NCBI GenBank assembly: GCA_035315065.1
Contig: DATFYM010000060.1
Coordinates: 1-10,541, forward strand
DNA from: DATFYM01 sp035315065
GTDB taxonomy: Bacteria; Acidobacteriota; Terriglobia; UBA7540
Reading direction: 5' to 3'
DNA: 10,541 bases
In this document: positions 7,301 to 10,541 of the stretch, piece by piece
Layout: each line of letters starts with the position of its first letter
Position numbering within the stretch: the first letter of the stretch is position 1
Notes under the pieces: model-generated
What the model was told of the DNA's origin: nothing
The model's input: only the letters and a program-made list of their open reading frames with translations
Database searches by the model: none
Made by a program: the position numbers and the translations under genes

Positions 7301-8704
7301 GGCGTGAAAGTGAATGATGTTGCCGGTGCCGTAAGGTGGCTCCGGCGGCGTGGTGGTGGTCGCGGCCACGTTGGTCACGGTTTCGCCGCCGCCGCCCGCC
7401 CCGCTCGCTTTAGCCCACCGCGCCGTGGAACCGTCCTCGGCGTTCTCCAACACTAGCGAGGCAAGATAGGCTGGATTATCGAGAATCCGGTTGAGTTCCT
7501 GGATGATCTTCGCCGCCGCCACAAAGTTTCCGCTGGCTGAGTAGACGATGATGGCCAACGCGCAGTCGTAAATGTAGCTTCGGTTTTGCAACGCCGGAAT
7601 GTCAGTGGCGGTAGGGTCGGCAACGTAGAGCGGATCGGAGGTCGGCACGGCAAACGACTTGGGCAGCGAGGCAAAGGCGGAGATGGTTTCGAGCGAAGTG
7701 TAGACCAGCGTGGGCCCCGCCACCGGATCCTGGTAGACTATGTGGACGGTGGTAGTGCCCGCCGCCGGCACCACCGAACTGCCACAGCGTGCGTGATAGG
7801 GATCCTGGAGAATAATGGGGATATTGTCTTCCTGGAGGTACTCGATATCCGTCTTCGAGTAAATGCGCGCGAAGTAGCCGGTAAGCTTCGAGCCGATCCC
7901 CGTGTTGGAGTGGCAAATCCACCCCGCGGGCAAATGGGCCCCGCTCCAACCGGTCGACGGCTGGGGGACGCTGCTCGGGTAGAGAACCGCCACCACCAAG
8001 CCCGGGCCGATCACCTGCGCGGCCCAGTAGCCGTTCAGCCCTTGCTGCACCAGCACGCTTTGGAAAATCGACGGAGTCGGATTCTGGCCGAAGCACTGCC
8101 CACCCACCGAGTAGACGCCGCTGCCAGGCGCGCTCGACTGGTAATACAACTGATCGGTCAGGCTGAAAATGTCGACGCGGTAACCAGTGATCGGCTGGAG
8201 GAGATTAAGTACGTAGCCGAACAGCGTCATCCCGTTCAGTGGATAAAGCGTCTGGACCCCGCTGGCCGTGCAGACGGGCGCGCCGTTCGGGTAGGCCGCC
8301 ACCGCTGCCGCGTAGGCGCCCGCAATCTCGGCGCTGGTGATCTGCAAAACGGGATTAAAGAGGTTTCCGCCCGGCAGCGTCACCGGAGTGTAGTTCACGG
8401 GAAATCCGTCCGGGCCCAGCGTGGGATCGCTGATCCAGCCCGCCGGCGGAGCAAACGCGATATTCTCCACCACCGTTTGCGTGAAGCCCGCGAATTGCTG
8501 CTGCGACACAATGCCGCACTCGGCCAAGGCCGGTGAGGTCGGCGCCAGCAACGCTCCGGGAGCCCCGCTTACCGGATACGCAGTGGGGTTCGCGTTAGCC
8601 TGCCAGATGCCGGCCGTGGGCAGTTGTTGGCCGTAGAGCCACGCCAGCGTAGCGGCCGTGTCGCCGTAGAAATCGCCCGGATAATATTGCGCAACCGAAG
8701 CCAT
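4304..8704 (-). CDS. Giant fusion: glycosidase-like alpha/alpha-toroid with nested beta domain, plus C-terminal phage tail-hub region
   Basis: The 1466-aa product is best read in four parts. Residues 1-360 are beta-rich with an Ig-like unit near 171-245 (ITGYRVDIFSLTDQLYYQ) like those in secreted carbohydrate enzymes. Residues 371-420 and 611-960 form paired helices of an (alpha/alpha)6-like toroid, with landmarks YIYDCALAIIVY (377-388), STEHNVDVYFAF (696-707), LDASGTWTALF (783-793) and QEESWGMILALLRL (862-875). Residues 421-600 are an inserted jelly-roll-like, CBM-like domain ending MYFDNLSVG (591-599). Residues 961-1466 look like a tail hub/baseplate protein: VTIQSIDPNGTIKGLAAQD (994-1012), FIEDQILKVLGLY (1214-1226), ADGRLSLKSM (1231-1240), VELGDLVWLTHPLVPD (1363-1378). 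The suggested role is at the tail tip, binding or cleaving host glycan; activity is not shown. Start 8704 is chosen because the longer frame only reads through a repeat element. Confidence 0.75.
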   Translation of the reverse strand: MASVAQYYPGDFYGDTAATLAWLYGQQLPTAGIWQANANPTAYPVSGAPGALLAPTSPALAECGIVSQQQFAGFTQTVVENIAFAPPAGWISDPTLGPDGFPVNYTPVTLPGGNLFNPVLQITSAEIAGAYAAAVAAYPNGAPVCTASGVQTLYPLNGMTLFGYVLNLLQPITGYRVDIFSLTDQLYYQSSAPGSGVYSVGGQCFGQNPTPSIFQSVLVQQGLNGYWAAQVIGPGLVVAVLYPSSVPQPSTGWSGAHLPAGWICHSNTGIGSKLTGYFARIYSKTDIEYLQEDNIPIILQDPYHARCGSSVVPAAGTTTVHIVYQDPVAGPTLVYTSLETISAFASLPKSFAVPTSDPLYVADPTATDIPALQNRSYIYDCALAIIVYSASGNFVAAAKIIQELNRILDNPAYLASLVLENAEDGSTARWAKASGAGGGGETVTNVAATTTTPPEPPYGTGNIIHFHAAATGDNFTYSNVGSGTGLPDTADTQISFEHYEAASSTFQIDIGVATVGGKVTDVQVTSAAAGSTTGGATFNAGTKTIIIPIGPGTSNWRTTLVDLKSQVSNLTGDTLASITSFKVTLTAAGDMYFDNLSVGTLQPVNSLSFSYDTYYGQVDQAYIRTGSMAWVVYAYSIYMQLSLDYTPALYLQRMINFLLTLQSNAGDLTQGLFYLGYGMYQDPGYQYVPGKMLRVSTEHNVDVYFAFMRASGVLGLAATQLLKTATITSAQAASLANTGTQAMGAAITVGQQLIANLYIAPGALPGHFAQGAAGSTLDTSQALDASGTWTALFCDAFGRDDLATQCLEFVAQQFYLQNQAITLSSASNSYNQAYAQSTAFSGFKPYNDSAGGYSGSPASVGQEESWGMILALLRLYGVAAVATYFGGAYPGGGGGLDAFLARLITDQRTVRATTAIGGGNGSLLAYSLAARGLPYELEVWPAFASTAWFWLVATNPGLLLSVSNSATMVPCLQIPSGASQSVDELNGASSVGTVTIQSIDPNGTIKGLAAQDALIGKMVQIKQGFPSLALGDFVPLATMQIYQVGWTEDGKVTLTCRDVQRFLQGQQVWTQGGPGVYTPGGPEAVQPQGPAWLPNALPVSDSNPRYLQGHPLDIFLAALQNEGGVGQDPALSGSNYVLERLAQTYTGPSYMPASPPPGWVTYRPNPLTGLGDLSTLINPNPYLDVPGVLALRDGQFSGVWFEFSITRPIDLKSFIEDQILKVLGLYTIARADGRLSLKSMKSPQNQTPVFAFTGKNIQGIPQVQRRNVTNVVTVKTDVDGYGSSLVLGPTTAARQYYNTLTFEQPRSLRTYQQAAIHQIESTGLRLVRGGSLMAYLISDRIFRRYAFAPAVYRFKAFLSALPVELGDLVWLTHPLVPDYHQGRMGLASVVCEVIERQPDLGNGSVSFGLLDLRYCQMTTPYLIAPASAGIRNWTSATLQQKQRYMFVSQAATGGTYSDGTIGNTIF
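6999..7019. repeat. In-frame heptad array inside the CBM-like domain
   Basis: Three 7-bp units tttgaga, cttgaga, tttgaga lie in the 1466-aa gene and encode residues 562-569 (DLKSQVSN). Twenty-one bases is a multiple of three, so the frame is kept. The encoded stretch sits between the strands WRTTL and the ITSFKVTLTAA strand of the inserted beta domain, probably a surface loop or helix. Confidence 0.6.
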
Positions 8705-8716
8705 AAGACGAAGACC

Positions 8717-8815
8717 TATCCACAGATTTCGCAGATTAAGCAGATGTGAAAAAGAAATAAGAAGCACAAGAATTCTGTTTTCTTTAATCTGTTTAATCTG
8801 CGTAATCTGTGGATT
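8717..8815. repeat. Nonamer hairpin element, copy 2
   Basis: Left arm TCCACAGATTTCGCAGATT (8719-8737) and right arm AATCTGCGTAATCTGTGGA (8795-8813) pair at 18 of 19; pairing extends through a third unit (aagcagat against the inverted tttaatctgttt), giving a stem of about 27 bp. The loop is A/T-rich and contains AGAATTCT. It separates the decayed gene copy at 8817-8865 from the 1466-aa gene, whose leader it forms. Confidence 0.9.
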
Positions 8816-8816
8816 C

Positions 8817-8865
8817 TCATGTGCCGTACCCTCCCACCCCATACAACCCCACTCCGTATCCGGCG
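8817..8865 (-). pseudogene. Decayed copy of the 3' end of the 65-aa tail gene
   Basis: The 49 bp at 8817-8865 match 9289-9337 at 45 positions, and both read on the minus strand as a Gly/Tyr tail: here AGYGVGLYGVGGYGT then TGA. Upstream of the match the copy has extra bases between its ACC and GCC, which put the preceding 'GVTT' in another frame, and no intact start or ribosome site is found. This is the end of a duplicated gene, or a duplication limited to the repeat-encoding tail. Confidence 0.6.
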
Positions 8866-8916
8866 ATGGGGTAGTCACGCCTTGCTTATGGATGGCGGCT
8901 GGCGTAGACTCTTGCA

Positions 8917-9138
8917 ATGGGAGATATTGTTACGCCGATCTTGATTTTGCTCCTGTCTTTGGCGCTCAGTGCCTTCTACATTCATACGCTCCGCTGTAAG
9001 CGCCGGTCCCCCCCACGCAATGGCCCAGGGCCAACGCCTCCACGACGGAAATCGCCAAGGAAGGATCCGCCGCACCGAGGACCCGGGGGACCCGGACCGT
9101 TGGGCTATGCCCGCAAAGCCAGGACTGTTTTTTCCTGA
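8917..9138 (+). CDS. Possible small single-pass membrane protein (doubtful)
   Basis: A 73-aa frame encodes a clear hydrophobic segment (residues 5-25, VTPILILLLSLALSAFYIHTL) followed by RCKRR and a Pro/Arg/Lys-rich tail without family resemblance. There is no ribosome site. TTGCTT (8882-8887) and TAGACT (8905-8910) stand 17 bp apart and would start a transcript about at the ATG, allowing a leaderless mRNA. It runs against the tail module, in its longest apparently gene-free stretch (8866-9288). It may equally be chance; the antisense 122-aa frame is compositionally worse. Confidence 0.25.
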   Translation: MGDIVTPILILLLSLALSAFYIHTLRCKRRSPPRNGPGPTPPRRKSPRKDPPHRGPGGPGPLGYARKARTVFS

Positions 9139-9142
9139 CGCT

Positions 9143-9185
9143 CGGGAGTTCCCGCCCGCCAAGGGGTTTAACTCTTTAACTCCCC
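9143..9185. other. Hairpin and small direct repeat in the gene-poor stretch
   Basis: GGGAGTT (9143-9149) is matched by an inverted AACTCCC near 9177-9183, and tttaactc occurs twice in tandem (about 9166-9181). This is part of 8866-9288, where the only other things seen are the doubtful rightward frame at 8917-9138 and the heptads at 9256-9283. Confidence 0.35.
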
Positions 9186-9255
9186 GAGGCCGTGCCAGAC
9201 CCCGAAACCGCACCGAAAACTCGGCAATACGCCTTTCACTCACTACCCGCTTCTC

Positions 9256-9283
9256 CTTTCGAGATTCAACTTTCGACTGCTTC
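9256..9283. repeat. Short heptad array (CTTTCGA)
   Basis: Units ctttcga, gattcaa, ctttcga, ctgcttc follow one another with period 7, just downstream of the stop of the 65-aa gene (9291-9289). The word is related to the ATTCGAA family at 136-170. No inverted arm was found. Confidence 0.5.
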
Positions 9284-9288
9284 TTCCC

Positions 9289-9486
9289 TCACGTGCCGTA
9301 CGCTCCCACCCCATACAAACCCACTCCGTACCCGGCGGTTGTCACCCCAGTTTGGGCGGTGGTAAAACTAGCGATGATGAACCCGAAGGCCGGGATCTCC
9401 ACCGTGTAGAGCGGCTGCTTTTGCAGCATGGCCAGAGCGTTCTGCCAGGTTTGGTTGCCTTGAATCATGAAGTAGCTTTCAGCCAT
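9289..9486 (-). CDS. Small tail-module protein with Gly/Tyr-rich C-terminus (65 aa)
   Basis: No known family was recognised. The product is short, with a mixed first half (IQGNQTWQNALAMLQKQPL, residues 8-26), a hydrophobic beta-like stretch (YTVEIPAFGFIIASFTTA, 27-44) and a repetitive tail, GYGVGLYGVGAYGT (52-65). The tail is two or three turns of a YGVG-type repeat. The gene lies between the distal-tail-like gene and the 1466-aa gene, so a structural role in the tail tip is likely by position only. The ATG at 9486 lies inside a heptad array, which supplies the start and the first codons (ATG GCT GAA AGC); an alternative start is Met7 at 9468. Neither has a strong ribosome site. A damaged copy of its 3' end lies at 8817-8865. 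Confidence 0.55.
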   Translation of the reverse strand: MAESYFMIQGNQTWQNALAMLQKQPLYTVEIPAFGFIIASFTTAQTGVTTAGYGVGLYGVGAYGT

Positions 9487-9560
9487 CAGCTTTCAGCTAT
9501 CAGCAAGCAACCCGTCATCAGCTTTTCTTGCTGATAGCTGACGGCTGAGCGCTGACGGCT
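9474..9560. repeat. Heptad (TCAGCTT/TCAGCTA) array with inverted arm
   Basis: Units agctttc, agccatc, agctttc, agctatc, agcaagc run from 9474 to 9508; the inverted set (gctgata, gctgacg, gctgagc, gctgacg, gctgttc) occupies 9530-9564. TCAGCTATCAGCAAG (9493-9507) pairs perfectly with CTTGCTGATAGCTGA (9527-9541), 15 bp with a 19-nt loop. It fills the gap between the distal-tail-like gene and the 65-aa gene and reaches the stop of the former and the start of the latter. Confidence 0.9.
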
Positions 9561-9563
9561 GTT

Positions 9564-9947
9564 CTAAGTAACCACCTGCCGTAACTTGAGCTTGAACGTG
9601 TACTCGCCCACAGACTTGTAATCCGCCCGCCAGTCAGTACCCTCGAGCCAGTAGTTCGTGAACGCCGTCTGCGAGCTGTCGGGATAGTAAGCGAACTGCC
9701 CTCCGCGCAGGGCCCAGAGCATGAAGTTCGACCAGTTTTGAACGTCGGAGCCCAACGCCACGTATTCCATCTCCAGTTCGAGAAACTGATCGATGCGCTC
9801 CAGGATCGATTCCCGCACGCCCGAGCTGGCAAGGTTGTCGTGCCGCGTGGCGGCGAAGGAATAAGCCGGGACGCGTCGCGGCTGCCGCTGGAACGGCAGC
9901 GCCACAGGCCCGGTACCGGGATCGTACACGATCTGAGGATTCGCCAA
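9564..9947 (-). CDS. Distal-tail-like phage structural protein (127 aa)
   Basis: The product is soluble with alternating helix and strand. Notable parts are NPQIVYDPGTGPVALPF (residues 3-19), ATRHDNLASSGVRESILER (33-51) with a following helix IDQFLELEMEYV (52-63), WSNFMLWALRGGQFAYYPD (72-90) and a C-terminal strand pair DWRADYKSVGEYTFKLKLRQ (105-124). The last element, ending in a beta strand that could pair in a ring, and the place directly after a tape-measure-like gene and before the hub-like gene suggest a distal-tail or adaptor role. No precise family was recognised. The start is a TTG at 9947; AAAGG about 9 nt upstream is the ribosome site and lies at the edge of a nonamer hairpin. Confidence 0.6.
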   Translation of the reverse strand: MANPQIVYDPGTGPVALPFQRQPRRVPAYSFAATRHDNLASSGVRESILERIDQFLELEMEYVALGSDVQNWSNFMLWALRGGQFAYYPDSSQTAFTNYWLEGTDWRADYKSVGEYTFKLKLRQVVT

Positions 9948-9957
9948 AGAAAAAACC

Positions 9958-10108
9958 TTTATCCACAGATTTCGCAGATTTCACCGATTAAAAACCTGTG
10001 TTCGTTCTTTCTGCGCAAATCTGAAATAATCTGTGGATTCTCCTTTCCTGGCGCCTTCTTTCTTCCGTCTTCATTCTTCATCTGCGCAATCTGCGTAATC
10101 TGTGGATT
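9958..10108. repeat. Nonamer hairpin element, copy 3, with a second right arm
   Basis: The left arm TCCACAGATTTCGCAGATT is at 9962-9980. One degenerate right arm ends at 10037 (AATCTGTGGA) and a second, complete one is at 10088-10106 (AATCTGCGTAATCTGTGGA), so two hairpins are possible. Each right arm is followed by ttctc, as in copy 2. The element fills the gap between the tape-measure-like gene and the distal-tail-like gene. Confidence 0.85.
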
Positions 10109-10117
10109 CTCTTCTTC

Positions 10118-10541
10118 CTAGCCGCCGGAGGGCGGCACCCTTTGGGCCGTCGTTGCGTTCAGTGTCAGGCCGCGCGACGTTCCTTGGTTGAGCTGCCCGA
10201 TGGCCCACTCCTGGAAGTCAGCCTCGCCGTTGATAAGGATGACCCCGTTGCCACTAGGGCCGGCGCCCACCGCGCCCGGCGCCATCATGCCCGCCGTAAC
10301 TCCCGTCGTAACTCCTGCCGGGCCCGCCCCAGCGCCGCCGTTTTGCGAACCCCGAACCCCGAATCCCGAACCTCGATCTGCGGAATGAGCTCCAATAGTG
10401 GCGCCAATGGTAGCGCCCCCGGGAATCGCGCGGCCCAGCGCGCCCGCCGCTCCCGCAACACTGGTGAAGACCGCCGCCGCCTCGAAAGCCTGGGCGGCTT
10501 GGTCGTAAGCCTGGATTGCCAGGTAGTAAAAGCCCAGGCCG
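10118..10541 (-). CDS. C-terminus of a probable tail tape-measure protein (partial)
   Basis: An open frame enters from the right edge and stops at TAG (10120-10118), giving 140 residues; the start is outside. It opens GLGFYYLAIQAYDQAAQAFEAAA, then an Ala/Gly-rich hydrophobic run, as in tape-measure proteins. The end, GNGVILINGEADFQEWAIGQLNQ with a following 'GLTLNATTAQR', resembles the short beta plus helix C-terminus of many tape-measure proteins. These set tail length and lie inside the tail tube. The position just upstream of the distal-tail-like and hub-like genes is the expected one. Heptad units at 10346-10373 are translated in frame as a Gly/Arg/Ser linker. Confidence 0.55.
   Translation of the reverse strand, partial: GLGFYYLAIQAYDQAAQAFEAAAVFTSVAGAAGALGRAIPGGATIGATIGAHSADRGSGFGVRGSQNGGAGAGPAGVTTGVTAGMMAPGAVGAGPSGNGVILINGEADFQEWAIGQLNQGTSRGLTLNATTAQRVPPSGG
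10346..10373. repeat. In-frame heptad (CGAACCC) array inside the tape-measure-like gene
   Basis: Units cgaaccc, cgaaccc, cgaatcc, cgaacct are tandem, then degenerate (cgatctg). The 28 bases match the array arm at 1254-1281 at 26 positions, so the same word occurs here in coding DNA and there in intergenic DNA. On the coding strand it reads as RGSGFGVRGS. Confidence 0.75.

Noticed and set aside
7586..8536. 316-codon plus-strand frame
   Set aside because: Antisense shadow of the N-terminal part of the 1466-aa gene; Arg/His-rich composition and no ribosome site or domain pattern.
8705..8917. Upstream extension of the 1466-aa gene to a TTG at 8917
   Set aside because: The extra 71 residues are translated from the decayed gene end and from the nonamer hairpin (QITQIKQIKEN-like, LLNLRNLW-like), and no ribosome site precedes the TTG. 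The same translated repeat appears at other copies.
8875..9243. Leftward 122-codon frame starting GTG with AAGGAG upstream
   Set aside because: Despite the ribosome-site match, the product is Arg/Pro/Ser-rich with no fold-like pattern, and ends inside the decayed-copy region. The site arises where a heptad array (CTCGAAAGG) happens to contain GGAG.
4207..10108. Insertion sequence or transposon ends (inverted TCCACAGATT arms)
   Set aside because: The arms enclose only about 45-60 bp, no transposase frame is present, and no target-site duplication could be made out. A non-autonomous element moved by a distant enzyme cannot be excluded.

Overview
The window reads as chromosomal DNA from a GC-rich environmental bacterium. 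Acidobacteriota (soil Terriglobia type) is the best guess, from gene content, strong GGAGG ribosome sites on the ordinary genes and an abundance of short 7-bp and 9-bp period repeats between genes. This is inference; no rRNA or marker gene is present.

Left part (1-2454) holds ordinary chromosomal genes: the 5' end of a leftward gene (1-49), a divergent ornithine-cyclodeaminase/mu-crystallin family gene (217-1176, +), a convergent small exported DUF5666-like protein (1286-1636, -) and a five-helix membrane protein (1906-2454, -).

Right part (2726-10541) is a leftward phage-tail-like module. In transcription order from the right edge it has the C-terminus of a probable tape-measure protein, a short distal-tail-like protein, a 65-aa protein with a Gly/Tyr tail, a 1466-aa protein, a 160-aa structural protein, a 210-aa tail-fibre-like protein and a small ribbon-helix-helix (RHH) protein. 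The order tape measure, distal tail, hub, fibre is that of siphophage-like tails. The 1466-aa protein joins a glycosidase-like alpha/alpha-toroid, interrupted by a carbohydrate-binding-like beta domain, to a C-terminal tail-hub region. No head, lysis, integrase or attachment site is visible here, so prophage, remnant and domesticated tail particle cannot be separated.

The most unusual feature of the window is its repeats. Nearly every gene boundary, including those inside the tail module, carries an array with period 7 or 9, often followed by an inverted copy that would fold into a long hairpin. Several touch or contain start or stop codons, and two lie in frame inside tail genes. Three leaders in the tail module carry the same nonamer hairpin just upstream of the start codon. 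A decayed copy of the 3' end of the 65-aa gene lies just before the 1466-aa gene.
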